The notes under the pieces are model-generated. The model was not told the origin of the DNA. It did not search any database and worked only from the letters and a program-made list of their open reading frames with translations. A stretch of 64,000 nucleotides of DNA from Gremmenia infestans (lineage: Eukaryota; Ascomycota; Leotiomycetes; Helotiales; Hamatocanthoscyphaceae): positions 1 to 64,000 of the forward strand of contig JAFEVB010000036.1 of assembly GCA_032629725.1 (NCBI GenBank), written 5' to 3'. A program made the translations under genes and the position numbers. Positions within the stretch are counted from its first letter, which is position 1; every line of letters begins with the position of its first letter. Below are positions 23,133 through 35,043 of the stretch, piece after piece.

Positions 23133-24752
23133 ATGTCTCACAGCTATCATCCGGCCCCAGTCAGCGCAAATGCACAACGAAGACCTGTAACGCCCGTCTC
23201 CCCCTCCAGGACTGTCTCCCTCGAACCAAAGCACAACGGTGCCTCCCAGGAAGAAGAGCCCCTGCAAACCCTCCTGGACGACGACGAATACAGCAACTGG
23301 GACGTTGACGTTGATAACGAAGGCAAAGACATAGATATGGACGACCGACGCCCCACTCTCCACCGGCCGACAGATGGGCGCTCTCATCAACCTCTCCTAC
23401 GCAAGGACTCTGATCTCGAAGCACGCGGGCGTAGTAGAGGAAGTGGTTATAATTCTCCTGAACCTCCAGAACGGCCACCCACATTCTCGAGGCGATCAAC
23501 CATGCGTAGTAGGAGTCCAGACACGCAGGCCAAGCTGGCAACGAAGAAGAAGTATACATATGCTGCCTTTTTCCTAGGTCTGAGCTTGGTCAGTTTCGTT
23601 GTTCAGACCGAGACGGCAGTTTATATCCAGCATGAGATGGGGTGGAATAAGGCGTATTGTATGCTGTGAGTCTTCCTTTCGTCCCTCTCTCTGGAAAGCC
23701 AAATACTGACCATCTGCGTCAGATACCTAACACACGGCTCTTGGTCCTTACTATGGCCTTTCCAACTCCTCTGTCTCCGCCTCCAAAAATGGAATATGCC
23801 CTGGCATACCTTCTGGCGCCGACACGTATACCTCGTTCGAACTACTGCCCAAATGGTGGAGTTACAAGACCTCTCTATCCCCCGCGGCCAACACTCTCCA
23901 ATCCCATATATGCTGCGCAAAACTGCGCTGGTTACTTGCGCCCTGACAGTTGCAGGAGGTTCTTGGTACGTGGCTGTCAATATGACGTCGCCGTCAGATC
24001 TCACAGCCATCTACAATTGCTCCGCATTCTTCGCCTATGCCTTCAGCGTCCCTATTCTGAAGGAAAAACTCCGCTTCGATAAATCTTTTGCAGTCATAGT
24101 GGCTATTGCAGGCGTTTTAATTGTAGCGTACGGAGACTCAACACCAACCAAACATGGTGGGAAATCTGGAGGCTCGGTAGGCGGAGGAGAGGAAAAAGAA
24201 GCCAGTAATCGAGTACTAGGAAATCTCATAATTGGTGTGGGGAGCGTGTTATACGGATTCTACGAAGTACTATACAAGAGACTTGCATGTCCACCGGAGG
24301 GAACAAGTCCAGGGAGAGGAATGATCTTCGCCAATACCTTCGGCTCGTTAATCGGCTCGTTCACACTTCTCGTTCTATGGATTCCGCTTCCCATCCTACA
24401 CTTCACAGGCCTAGAGAGATTCGAATTACCACATGGGAACACAGCATGGCTCCTCCTCATCTCTGTCCTCTCCAATGCGACATTCTCGGGCAGTTTTCTC
24501 GTACTCATCAGTCTCACTTCGCCCGTTCTCTCCAGCGTCGCTGCACTCCTCACAATCTTCCTGGTCGCGATCGTAGACTGGCTATGGACCGGCGTTCCTT
24601 TAGCTCCTGCTGCGATTGCCGGAGGAATTTTAATTATAGCGGCATTCTTACTTCTGAGTTGGAGTACGTTTCGGGAGATGACCGAGGACAGAAGGAAAAA
24701 GCAGGTTGATTTGAGTGAGAGTGATGATAGTGATAAGGATTCAGATGATTAA
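23133..24752 (+). CDS. DMT-superfamily (EamA/SLC35-like) membrane transporter
   Basis: Exons 23133-23665 and 23723-24752 encode 520 aa. The ATG at 23133 is the first true ATG of the frame. The first ~140 residues are hydrophilic and disordered with many Ser/Arg/Asp. About ten membrane segments follow, starting Y-A-A-F-F-L-G-L-S-L-V-S-F-V-V-Q-T, with two EamA-type halves: F-F-A-Y-A-F-S-V-P-I-L-K-E-K, V-A-I-A-G-V-L-I-V-A-Y-G-D, Y-G-F-Y-E-V-L-Y-K-R and T-S-P-V-L-S-S-V-A-A-L-L-T-I-F. A Gly-rich acidic loop separates the halves and the tail is acidic Ser/Asp-rich. It resembles the fungal YML018C/THI74 type, placed on vacuolar or other endomembranes. Substrate unknown. Confidence 0.85.
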
Positions 24753-25502
24753 GTGGTTTGTGCCATGGGTTTTGTAATTTACACTGTATTACTTTGGATC
24801 GACAGGTCAGCGTTCTCATCCAATGCATTTAGATAAAGTATGGGGTGGCTGTTTGCGATACTAGAAGGAAAGGAGGCTGAAGCTGAAATAAAGCTTGGAT
24901 ATACCCCTTGTTTAGACTTCCACCACTATCCTATCATTCTCCAATGTTGTTCACCACTGATTGAATTCGCCCAGTCCGTTTGTCGGTCTATTCCAATAAG
25001 GTAGTTCCTCTGTTTATACTTGTCTTTACTTGGAGGCCAGAGGTGATGTATTGATGGGGAGTGTGTGGAAATAGGTTATGTGGGGTAATTTTGTCTTACC
25101 AACCCAGTGGGGAAGACTTGAATTGCACCAAACCGACTAGACATGCCCCAGACAAGTGTCAATTGCGAAAGGAACATGCATTGTCCATCTTAATTGAACT
25201 TCAATCATGTGCGATTTTTCAGCTGATAAAGCTCGTGGCTCATCTTCGAATGCCGGCTCTTCATGCTTTGTCAGTCTCGGAGTTGTCAGGTTCTTTCTCT
25301 CATTTTCGGCAAACTTGGTACTCCGTGTTGCTCTCCTAATTGTTCCTTAACATCGTAATCCGGATTGAAGATCACCATTAAGAATTCGAGAAATTCAATT
25401 CAAAAAGATAACATATAATGGGGGTCACTAATTGTATCTATCTCAAATATCATTCAAATCATTCACAACTCAAGCAGATTAAAACAACATCTGTCTTCCA
25501 TC
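24753..25502. other. Intergenic
   Basis: No supported gene. A frame at 25061-25339 is short and featureless. The last 100 bp before 25503 are AT-rich, fitting a promoter/5' UTR. Confidence 0.5.
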
Positions 25503-26420
25503 ATGCTTATTCTAATCGCTGGAATCACTGGAACTCTTGGCCAACGCCTGGCTAACGTTGCCATCTCAAGAGGAATCTCAATCCGAGGTCTAGGTCGCAA
25601 TCCCGACGCCCTCAGCCACGAACTTTCTTCCCAACTTGAATCGTTTATAAAAAGCACCTCATACTACGACATCCCCGCTCTCGAAACAGCAGTCAACGGA
25701 GTCGATGCAGTCATCAACGCCTACGCACCAGTCCCAGTACTAGACCTTGACGGTCATCTCCTCCTTCTGCGCGCCGCCGAACGCGCAAACATCAATATAT
25801 TCATCGCCTCGTCCTGGAGCCGCGACTGGACAAATCTCCAGTTCGGCGATTTCGAGCACTATAATAACCATATTGCGTTCGAGCACCAGATCGCAACTAC
25901 TAGTTCCATCCGCCCTGTCTACGTGTTCACCGGCCTGTTTGCAGATCTTCTCTATTCACCGTATGGACCCGGAGGCTTCGACACGCGTGCTGAGAAGCCA
26001 CGCATGAGGTACTGGGGCGATGATGGGGCGACCAATACATGGCCGTGGAGCACCCAAGCCGATGCAGCGGAATACACCATCGATATCCTGCTCCACAGCA
26101 AGGGTGTCCAAGCTGGAGAAGGCGGTTTCTTCAGGATCCGTTCCGGCACAACTACTGTTCGGGAGCTTGCCGCTGTGTATGAGAAGGTACATGGCACTGC
26201 AGTGCATGTTACGAGGGAGGGGAGTGTGGAAGAGCTGGAGGCGGAATTGGCGAGGTTGAGGAGGCAGAAGGGGAGAAAGGGGTATATTGAGTATATGTGG
26301 GAGGCGGCGGCGGTGGTTGCTAGTAGGGGATTGTGGGAAAACCCGAATATTACGCTTCTGGTCCAGTTCAGGAAACCGACTTCTCTGGAGGAATATTTTG
26401 GAGAGAAGAACAAGGTGTAG
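25503..26420 (+). CDS. NmrA-like / isoflavone-reductase-like NAD(P)-binding protein
   Basis: Single-exon 305-aa protein. The N-terminus M-L-I-L-I-A-G-I-T-G-T-L-G-Q-R-L-A carries the GxxGxxG Rossmann dinucleotide motif, followed by R-G-L-G-R-N-P, G-V-D-A-V-I-N-A-Y-A, a helix A-A-E-R-A-N-I-N and F-I-A-S-S-W-S-R-D-W. This is an atypical short-chain-reductase fold of the NmrA/isoflavone reductase family, used for small redox reactions or as NAD(P) sensors. The late substrate loop includes Y-W-G-D-D-G-A-T and a basic E/R-rich helix. It stands alone; substrate unknown. Confidence 0.88.
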   Translation: MLILIAGITGTLGQRLANVAISRGISIRGLGRNPDALSHELSSQLESFIKSTSYYDIPALETAVNGVDAVINAYAPVPVLDLDGHLLLLRAAERANINIFIASSWSRDWTNLQFGDFEHYNNHIAFEHQIATTSSIRPVYVFTGLFADLLYSPYGPGGFDTRAEKPRMRYWGDDGATNTWPWSTQADAAEYTIDILLHSKGVQAGEGGFFRIRSGTTTVRELAAVYEKVHGTAVHVTREGSVEELEAELARLRRQKGRKGYIEYMWEAAAVVASRGLWENPNITLLVQFRKPTSLEEYFGEKNKV

Positions 26421-26835
26421 GATACCAAGTGGATTGTGCTTTTAAGAGCCGACAACTAGATTTCTTTTCCCGGGAAATAAAATGAGCATCTTTCATCTGC
26501 TTGGGCGTGTAGCATGTACCTAATTGATGTGTTGTGATGTCCACCGGTACAGTATTACCGCTGCGTCGAGGCCCCTGAATTTTACCCCGCATTTAGCGTG
26601 TCAGCCCCGTAACCATAGGGCTGACCCCTCAAATTATAGGGGCTTTTAGCGAATGTCAACTTGGTCCCAGATGGTTAATCAGAACCTCCCAGTTCAAATC
26701 CCAACATTATCTTACCTATAGGTATGTTCACATTATGTTGAAACTGGGCCAGAGAATATTTAAATCAAATCAAATTGTAATGTAAAACTCCATCATCATA
26801 CATCTCGTTAGTACTAACACAGTCTTCATAACACA
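26421..26835. other. Intergenic
   Basis: Convergent 3' flanks. GGGGCT/CCCCGTAA-type short repeats occur near 26580-26650. A tRNA-like T-loop string near 26690 was examined and rejected. Confidence 0.5.
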
Positions 26836-27517
26836 TCACTTCTCCTCCTCCTTCTTCCCACCACCCAACATCCCACCCACATATCCGCCCGCACCTTTCG
26901 CGCCATCAGTCAGCGTACTCCCAGCTGCCTGAGCACCACCGACAACACCCTGCCCAGCACTCTGCGCACCGTTCGCAATGCCCTCCCCGGCGCCTTGGGC
27001 ATTCTTGATCATAGGATCCGTCACACTCGATGCCGGACCACCGTACGAGCCCGTGCCCGAATCATCCTTCCCTCCACGCTCCGCTCGGGTGATGCCTTCT
27101 TTCGATGTCAAGTTCCCGATTGGGGCAAAGAGGCCATTCTTCCCAACTTGGTTCCCAATCAGATTGTTGACGTCGTCTTGGATCTGGTCGACTTGTGGAA
27201 TACCGGTTACTTTGGTCTTGTTGAGGGTGTCTGCGATTGATGTTAGTATATACGCGGGTACAGTTTGATGTGTAGGGAGGAAGGTCACCTTTGGTGGCAT
27301 AGGAAGCTTTGTTGTCTGTTCCGAACCATTTGAGATATTGGTCCTCGATCCACGGCATCCATTTTTCGTATTGGTCGTTGTAGGCTTCTTTGGCCCATTC
27401 CGTGTATGTCTGCTTCTTCTTCTGCTCGTCTGAGAGGCCGTCGTAGATTTGTTTCTTTTGCTCTTCGGTGTGTTCTGGGGCTGAGCCCATGCCGGTTGCG
27501 TTTTTGATAGCTTCCAT
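26836..27517 (-). CDS. Conserved fungal hypothetical, Gly/Ala-rich (LEA-like) C-terminus
   Basis: Exons 27517-27289 and 27230-26836 give 207 aa. The ATG at 27517 is chosen as the first in-frame ATG. The N-terminal half is a charged helical region rich in K, E, Q, W and Y (E-E-Q-K-K-Q-I-Y-D-G-L, Y-T-E-W-A-K-E-A-Y, W-M-P-W-I-E-D-Q-Y-L-K-W-F-G). The C-terminal half has repeated G-A-Q/G-A-G units (A-Q-G-A-G-E-G-I, A-Q-S-A-G-Q-G, A-Q-A-A-G-S) like LEA or stress proteins and ends K-K-E-E-E-K. It has no signal peptide or TM, so is probably cytosolic. I recognise the overall pattern as a conserved ascomycete hypothetical; a stress role is only inference. Confidence 0.8.
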
Positions 27518-28778
27518 TATTGATTCTTGGGTCAATATGTGATACCTAGGTATTCTTCAAATGATGATAAGGGAAGGTTCAACCTCAATATTCTAGAGAG
27601 ATGATCATTTCTTATAAACATGTGGCCGTGCTTTCAAGTTCTTGTGGCTGATGGTTATGACGTATCTTAATGTCTAAGAAGCCTGTTTCTGTAAATTGTG
27701 GTTCTTGGGTTGGTCTTTACAGGGTTACAGGGGTAATAGCAGGGTTTGAGATCGCATCGCATTGTAACAAAATCATCTACATTTTATTTATGATTACCCG
27801 TAATACCTAGAGCAGGATTTACTCTTGCTAGATTTTAGACAAGGCAAGTATTTATGGTTTCCGTAGAATATGAGGGGTGGATTTCAAGGAAAGTTACGTG
27901 TGTACTGAGAAGTTCGCTTGAATAAGGGGAAGAGAAGAAGGATCGACATTAAATACAGTACTTAAAATAAATAATAACATAGTCGCAATGCTTCATAACT
28001 TGACTAAAGAACAAAGCCTTCAACCACGAGAGCCTCTGCAGTAACTCCAAGACATGAATTCGAAACAAGTAAATAATAAATATATCTTCTAGTTGATAAA
28101 CCTCTACTGTGAAGGGCTAGATCTTGTTGTATGTATTGGTTGGGGTTAGAGCTGAACTCCTGGTGAGAAGGCATTGTGATATATCTAAGCTTGTATTGGG
28201 ATGAAAAGTCTTCTGAATTCTTTGAACATAAATAATAGACAATCATCTGAGATGCAAATACTTGATTGACCAAAACACAAATATTCTGCGAAAGCTCCTC
28301 AATTATTAAACAGATAAAAGAATACTTAATATCTGCAAGCCGACTTGTCAAACCAGACTTGACACTTTACTAACTTAAACAGGAGTCATTTTATATAACA
28401 TATTAGAAGAAGTATATGCCAGTATAGCGGGGGGAAAGACTACCTAGGTAGGCACAATATAGTCTTTTTGAATTACATGTCATAGGTTTTCAGTTTTCAA
28501 ATTTGTACTAATATACAAGCGGATATATAGTAATATACTGCTATCAGAAACGAAAGGTAAAAGAGAGTAAGATGCAACCGAAACCAACATATTTTACTAG
28601 AAGTGTTTAATATTTCTAGATTAGGTGGTTGACGTTAAGACCCCTAGCCCCTATTTGATGCCTTGGCTTGGTCCGTGTCCGTGTCAAGCACAGACAATGG
28701 AGTGGCGCGAAACATCGCAAATAAACCGCCGCTGTCTTTTCCTACGCCTCGAGGTCTACCCACTCTCTTCCTCCAAGA
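27518..28778. other. Intergenic, AT-rich
   Basis: 1.26 kb of AT-rich DNA. The minus frame at 28351-28004 (115 aa) has no recognisable domain and lies in low-GC sequence, so it is not called. Confidence 0.5.
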
Positions 28779-29759
28779 ATGTCAACAGAAACCTCCCTTC
28801 TCAATCCAGAGCCGACAGACCCTGTCGATGAATACCTCGACCAGGAAACGCGAAAGAAGAGAGACCCTCTCTACCTCCTCGTATTCTACTCCCTCTCCCT
28901 CGCCGTCTCGATTGGTGGATTCGCCTGCGCAACATGGGGATACATAATTGTAAGGACTTCGTCCTTCGACGAATACAGCAAGCAGACAATGCTGGATAGC
29001 TACGAGAAATACTTTATCGGTATGGAGAGCGTCTGGATCTTGCTAGGCGTGAATGTCATCTGGACCGCGCTCAATCTGCGGGCCGCGTTCAAGGGAACCA
29101 ACAATGAGCTATGGCCCATCAATATGGTGTATGACTTTGGGATCTGGGGCATGTTGATTGCATTTGGGGTTTTGAATATGATAGAAGCTCTTTTGGACAG
29201 GAACCTGTGTAATGGGCATTGGCAGAATGAGGAGCTGTATAAGAAGTGCGATATTGAGATGTTTAGGCTCTTGGTAGTTGAATTGGTGGCTGTGAACCTG
29301 GGTATTCTGGCTGCGTAAGTCCTGGACTCGATGCCCAAGATCCCAACCTACTAACAGGAACGTCTTAGGGTCCTCCATTTCATCCTCCTAGTTGCTAGAT
29401 GTTGTACCCAGGGACGCCGGAACGATATCACGATAGCTCGGTTGCTGAAGGCTCGGATCCGCGAAGAAGAGTACATACTATTGGGACTAGTAGAGAGGAG
29501 GGCACAACTATTGCATGAAAACGAGGCATTGGAGACAGGGGCGGGATTCGATAGGCCATTACCTCCTGTTCCTGTGGAAATAATTGACGGGGATATCGAC
29601 AACGTCCGCAGTGGCAGTGTGGAAGAGGATCTTATAGATATGGCAGCCGAGGACAGGCCTATCCAGTTTTCTCGAGTAGATGTCGATGTCGACGCCAGTA
29701 TTGGGGATTCTGTTCCAGGCGTCCTAATCACACCGGCAACTCCAACCAAGTCGACTTGA
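28779..29759 (+). CDS. Four-TM fungal membrane protein, unknown function
   Basis: Exons 28779-29314 and 29369-29759 encode 308 aa; the intron has a perfect CTACTAAC branch site. Four membrane segments are visible: L-Y-L-L-V-F-Y-S-L-S-L-A-V-S-I-G-G-F-A (about residue 31), M-E-S-V-W-I-L-L-G-V-N-V-I-W (about 86), D-F-G-I-W-G-M-L-I-A-F-G-V-L-N (about 118), and L-L-V-V-E-L-V-A-V-N-L-G-I-L-A-A-V-L-H-F (about 165). After the last TM comes C-C-T-Q-G-R-R, a charged helix (A-R-L-L-K-A-R-I-R-E-E-E-Y) and an acidic tail. Both ends are probably cytosolic. No family is named with confidence. Confidence 0.8.
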
Positions 29760-30225
29760 TATCAGAAATATAGATTGTCTACTACATGGTCCCTCTTGAG
29801 AAGCGACTTTATGTGATATTTCCTTGATAATGGGACTTTTCAATGGCTTGTTCAGCCCTTGTCCTCCTATCTGTGGCTCGAAGCCCACCAGGTTCGCCGA
29901 AGCAGTATTAGACCCCCATCCATACTAAAACTATTGGTAAGAATATTTATATACTCTTGTTGATGGTTGGCTCATGATTACAGGACACATTAGAAGTTTG
30001 TCCAGAGGCAGAGATGGAAGAAGAGCTAGCCAATACATTTGTCAAGCGACTCTGAATTTGAATTTACTTTCTCACAGTTGGTCGACCCCGCATGTACCCC
30101 ACTACCCCTCGATTACCAACCTAGCAACTTGAGATCCCGATCCTGCAACAATTCCAAGTAAGAACAACCGTGCCCAAGCTTTACATTCGTTCGCTAGGCA
30201 GATCAAAGAATCGCGTCTACTCACT
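29760..30225. other. Intergenic, LEU2 promoter
   Basis: 466 bp between the four-TM gene and LEU2. No identified Leu3 site; a CCGGNNNNCCGG match was looked for and not seen. Confidence 0.4.
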
Positions 30226-31557
30226 ATGGCTTCGTACTCAATTCTCGTCCTCCCTGGTGATGGCGTTGGCCCCGAAATCATACCCGAGGCTATTAAAGTC
30301 CTCGATCTCATTTCAGCCCATTCAGGCGTCAAGTTCAAGTACGAGACGGCTCTAATGGGTGGTTGCAGCATAGATAAACATGGAGTAGCACTCACAGACG
30401 AGGTCCTTGAACTTGCAAAGAAAAGTGATGCAGTGCTATTTGGAAGTGTTGGAGGGCCGAAATGGTAAGCTGGAACCTCGCAGTTCTGCTGCGACTGAAT
30501 ATTGATGAGTAATGGATAGGGGAGCAGGCAAAGTCCGCCCCGAACAAGGGGTCCTCACCCTGCGCAAAGAACTCAACGCCTTTGCTAACCTACGTCCCTG
30601 CCGCTTTGCTTCCAAATCACTCACCGATCTCTCCCCGCTAAAACCCTCTATCATTGAAGGGGCAGACTTCATGATTGTCCGCGAGAACTGCGGCGGTGCT
30701 TACTTTGGCACCAAGATTGAAGAAGACAACTTTGCTTCTGATCCTTGGCAGTATTCAAGAGAGGAGGTTGAAAGAGTTGCGCATGTCGCTGCTGCTCTTG
30801 CATTACAACACAGTCCACCCCAGCAGGTTATTAGCTGTGATAAGGCAAATGTGCTTGCGAGCAGCAGGCTTTGGAGGAGGGTTGTAAGTGAAGTGTTTGC
30901 AAAAAAATATCCGCAGATCAAGTTGAGCCATCAGTTGGCAGATAGTGCGGCGATGTTGATGATGAAAGACCCGCGGAGCTTTAACGGGGTTGTGCTTACG
31001 GACAACACGTGAGTTGGTAATGATTTTTGGTGGTGATGTACTGACGGTGGGCAGATTTGGAGATATTTTGTCGGATGTTAGTAGCGTTATTCCTGGGTCT
31101 CTTGGTCTCTTGCCTTCTGCTTCGCTGTCAATCATCGGGAAGGACTCGAAGACTGCAGGTATCTATGAGCCTATTCATGGAAGTGCACCAGATATTGCTG
31201 GCAAAGGCAAGTGACCCACCAACCAAGAACTAGTCTACTAACTCTCTCTCCAAGGTATTGCAAACCCCCTCGCAACGATTCTTTCAGCTTCAATGATGTT
31301 GAGATATTCGTTTGGCCTTGTGTCAGAAGCTGAAGCGATTGACCGAGCCGTCGAGAAGGTCCTCGATGCCAAGGATATAGGAGGATTGGAAATCAGAACG
31401 CGGTAAGTTGTACACTATCAACTTCCTGCATTCTTTTACGAACCTCTGCAGCGACCTAGGCGGCACGGCTGGAACTGTCGAGATAGGGAAGGTAGTTAGG
31501 GAGGTTCTCCACAGTATCTTGCGGCGAAGCTCCACAGGAACAGGAGAGGCACAGTAG
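30226..31557 (+). CDS. LEU2: 3-isopropylmalate dehydrogenase (leucine synthesis)
   Basis: Five exons: 30226-30464, 30520-31008, 31055-31206, 31255-31402 and 31452-31557, giving 377 aa. It opens L-V-L-P-G-D-G-V-G-P-E-I-I-P-E-A and has A-V-L-F-G-S-V-G-G-P-K-W, R-P-E-Q-G-V-L-T-L-R-K, R-E-N-C-G-G-A-Y-F-G, D-K-A-N-V-L-A-S-S-R-L-W-R, D-S-A-A-M-L-M-M, the N-x-F-G-D-I-L-S-D equivalent (T-F-G-D-I-L-S-D), and E-P-I-H-G-S-A-P-D-I-A-G-K-G-I-A-N-P. It oxidises and decarboxylates (2R,3S)-3-isopropylmalate with NAD+ in the leucine pathway. Intron 3 (31207-31254) has a GC donor (GCAAGT); only this joins A-G-K-G to I-A-N-P. Asn to Thr just before FGDILSD is worth checking. Fungi often have two leu2 paralogues; this may be either. 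Confidence 0.95.
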
Positions 31558-33077
31558 CGACGGTTGCAGCGCCTTCCAGAACAATATGCACGTAATACGG
31601 AGGTACAGTACGCCGCCGGCTAAGAGTTGAGGGCATTGATCGGATTGGTGCCCTCGCTTCTGTTACTGTCAGCTTCTCGGAATCTTTCCATTTACACATT
31701 TGACTTTAAGCTACGGTATGTTTTCGAGGTAGGTAATTAGGGAATGAAGCAAGGTATTCCCGCTTTGCGGAACTGCGGATTGTACCCGGTTGTAGTCGGC
31801 TTTGAAGTCTTGGTTTTTCTTCTGATTTTGAGTGGCTGAAACTGAGCCGCACAAACTTGGTGGCGTTGGTGGCGTGGGATCACTTTTTTACACTTTTGTT
31901 GCCTGGTTGGGGCAAGACTTCGAGTTCTCTTGGCATGCATTGCTAAACCGTCGTGTAAATAATACGGAACTTGGTGACCTGGCAATATCGGCGAGAGTTA
32001 ATGCGAGTAACTCAGATAATACTGGTATATCAATATTGGAAGAAAACAATCCGACGCTTCTTTCTTCAGGTCTGACTCGTTTTCTAGAAGTTTTCTCCCT
32101 CTTCTAGAGTTCTTCTAGAAGGAAAGATCCCCGCTAATTGGCGGCGCCACAACGCCACGGCGCACTTAATCATGCAGCGCAACCTAGCCTGCAGCGAGGA
32201 TCCGCTATAGAAAAACGGCACCGCATGTTTACATGACTACATCGTAAATTACATTACCTTATGTACTCCGTACCTCTAAGGCTCTACTCCGTAATAGCTG
32301 ATTTGGCGGAATTACGAAGAAAGTATTATTGTCTACTTCGTATACAGGTGGACGATTCAAAGGAATCGACTTAAGCCTTTCTAAGAAGGTGCTGGTCTTT
32401 CAACGCTCGCCAAAATCATATATTTAGTCAGAATGCTTGGCGTAACTTGGCATTTGTACAACTGAGTCGATATATCAGTCGTTATTCGTTCTTCTTCCGT
32501 GGCGGCTTTAGCTCCTGTTACAAAGAGCCAGGGTTGTGGTCGATCTTAGCTAAACTCGGTCACTAGCCATCCTCAAGCTTCGACTGATTTTTTCTTCGCT
32601 CCCCGGATTACCTCCTATCTCAGGCTTAAATTATGGAGATCGCGGTAAATGGTAAATATAGGCTATGTAATCGCTATTTCACTGACTCTCACACCCCAAC
32701 CCAACCACCAAGAAGAAGAACCCCTCTATCTTCCTTCCAGAAGAAAATAGTCTATTCGGCGGCGGCGGATTCCTAGCTTTGCCTTACCCTCCCTGCCTGA
32801 CTCTCAGACTCAGACTCGGACTCGCATGATCTTGCCATTATTACCAACAGGGAGACAATGACCAGTCAAATGAAGAGTATTTATCTCTGTCATCATCGAA
32901 ACCAGTTAGCAGCTTCAAGCTGTCGGCGTAACATTCCCTAACAGGCGCCCACCTCGATCTGCATGCAGCCTCGGGTCGGGCCCCATTAATCTCATTGCTA
33001 TAAACACCTGGGCCCTCCCTGAAGTCCAGCCTGACATTATCCTCTCGTTTCAGCATTGAAGTCGACCAGAAATCAAG
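31558..33077. other. Long intergenic region upstream of PTR2
   Basis: 1.5 kb without a convincing gene. It contains two TACTCCGTA copies (32264-32272, 32285-32293) and a TACTTCGTA copy (32334-32342). A CAGACTC-type simple repeat lies near 32802-32823. A pyrimidine-rich stretch near 32690-32760 may belong to the PTR2 leader. Frames at 31832 and 32841 look random. Confidence 0.5.
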
Positions 33078-35043
33078 ATGCCCGAACATGAGATGCAAGC
33101 AGCAGAGCTGCATGAGCAGGTTGTGGAGCAGGAGCTTGCCAACAGGGAAAAGTCCTCAGTCAACCCTGACAAGGTCAACCTCGACCTAGGCTTTGCGCAA
33201 CCGGTCGCAGATGAGAAGAAAGCCATCGATACTCCTGTGTACGACTCGGAGACCGCTTACTCGGACACTCCTGATGATGAAGAGCCAAATGAGCACGAAA
33301 AAGTTGTGTTGAGAAGAAGTGCGTACATCTAACGTTATATCACTGGACATATTCTAATAAGTCGCAGTTGGCGAAAGTCTGCCAGTCGCAGCATGGCTGG
33401 TCGCCATTGTCGAGCTTTCTGAGCGCTTCACGTACTACGGTTGCCAAGGTCTGTTCCAGAATTACATTCAAAAACCACTGGATGGAAGTCTGGGACGAGG
33501 TGCATTAGGACAGGGTCATCAAACTGCCACTGCTTTAACGACGTTTTTCTCGCTTTGGTGTTACGGTAAGCTTCAAATCCTCTCACTCGGTATAGATCAC
33601 CACTGATGTAATAAAGTGACTCCGATCTTCGGTGCCATTGTTGCCGATCAATACCTAGGCAAATATTGGACCATCGTCTGGTTTGGATGCGTCTATGTCG
33701 TTGGTCTCCTCATCCTATGGGTAACGGCTTTACCTTCATCCCTCGCAAATGGCGCAGGAATGGGTGGTTTCATTGCAGCTATCCTAATCATCGGTATTGG
33801 AACCGGTGGTATAAAATCAAACGTCGCTCCTTTGATTGCAGACCAATACACCCGGAAGAAGATGGCCGTCAAGACTCTCGTCAAGACTGGCGAGCGAGTC
33901 ATCATCGACCCTGCCGTCACGATCCAAAGAATCTACCTAGTATTTTATTGCTGTATCAACCTCGGATCGCTATCCCTGATTGCGACGCCTTATATGGAGC
34001 GTGATGTCGGATTCTGGTCCGCTTACCTGATGTGTTTCTGCATGATGATTGTAGGACTCATTGTCGTTGTCCTGGGCCGGAAGTTCTATATCGTGCGACC
34101 ACCTCAGGGCTCCGTCATTACCAACGCCTTCAAGGCCATCGGCATCATGATCAGGAACCGCAACATGAACGCACCCAAGCCATCCTACCAAGAGGAATTT
34201 GGCCGCACAGGCGCGGTATACCCATGGGACGATCTGTTCATCGACGAGCTGAAGCGCGCACTGATTGCTTGCCGTGTCTTCCTTTTCTACCCCATCTACT
34301 GGCTGGTATATGGTCAATTCTCCGGAAACTTCGTCTCCCAGGCCGGGCAGATGCGTCTCCACGGCATTCCCAACGACTTGCCGCAGAACTTTGACCCGAT
34401 CTCCATTCTCTTCTTCGCGCCTATCATGGATCGTCTGGTATACCCCCTGCTCCAGAAACATCACATCAAGTTCCGTCCCATTGCCCGTATCTCCTGTGGC
34501 TTCATCATTGCCTCGACATCTATGCTTTACGCAGGCGTTTTGCAACATTTCATCTACAAACAGGGGCCCTGTTACGACAAGCCACTTTGCGATGCTAGTC
34601 TTGTCAACGGCGTGAATATCGGAAACAATATTCACATCGCGATCCAAGTCCCAGCGTACATGCTCATCGGTATCTCCGAGATCTTCGCGTCCGTCACAGG
34701 TCTCGAATACGCATACATGAAGGCTCCTCCTAGCATGAAGTCTTTTGTGCAAGCCATGTACCTGCTCACCAACGCCTTCGGATACGCTTTAGGAGAGGCG
34801 TTTACGCCACTTGTGGGGGATCCACAAGTCGAGTGGTTGTTCGTTGGTCTTTGTGTGGGAAGTTTCTGTGTGGGTGTGGTGTTCTGGATCTTGTATCATC
34901 CGTTAGACAGGTTGGAGGATGAGATGAATAGTTTGGATGCGAAGCATGACGAGCTGGAGAACAAGCAGCATGCGCTAGAGGTGACGGGTGTGGATATGCC
35001 TGTTAGTGGGGATGCCCACAGGGTTAATCAAAAGGCCGAGTAG
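33078..35043 (+). CDS. PTR2: PTR2-type proton-coupled oligopeptide transporter
   Basis: Exons 33078-33318, 33368-33565 and 33617-35043 encode 621 aa. An ~80-residue acidic cytosolic N-terminus leads to the POT/PTR signatures: E-L-S-E-R-F-T-Y-Y-G in TM1 (the ExxERFxYY proton-coupling motif), F-G-A-I-V-A-D-Q-Y-L-G-K-Y, and I-G-T-G-G-I-K-S-N-V-A-P-L-I-A-D-Q. The later F-x-P-I-Y-W region (F-Y-P-I-Y-W-L-V-Y-G-Q) and E-I-F-A-S-V-T-G-L-E-Y-A-Y-x-x-A-P are also present. Twelve TM segments fit. It imports di- and tripeptides across the plasma membrane with H+. The C-terminus is a charged coiled tail. In yeasts PTR2 responds to nitrogen source; here the start lies behind a 1.5-kb upstream region. Confidence 0.95.

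Noticed and set aside
26640..26710. tRNA-like string with a GTTCAAATCCC T-loop
   Set aside because: The T stem does not pair and no acceptor or anticodon arm can be built around it.
28004..28351. Minus-strand 115-aa frame in AT-rich DNA
   Set aside because: No domain, start context or splice support; composition like surrounding non-coding DNA.
33970..34752. Long minus-strand frame (260 aa)
   Set aside because: Antisense shadow of PTR2, which has full family motifs and consistent splicing on the plus strand.
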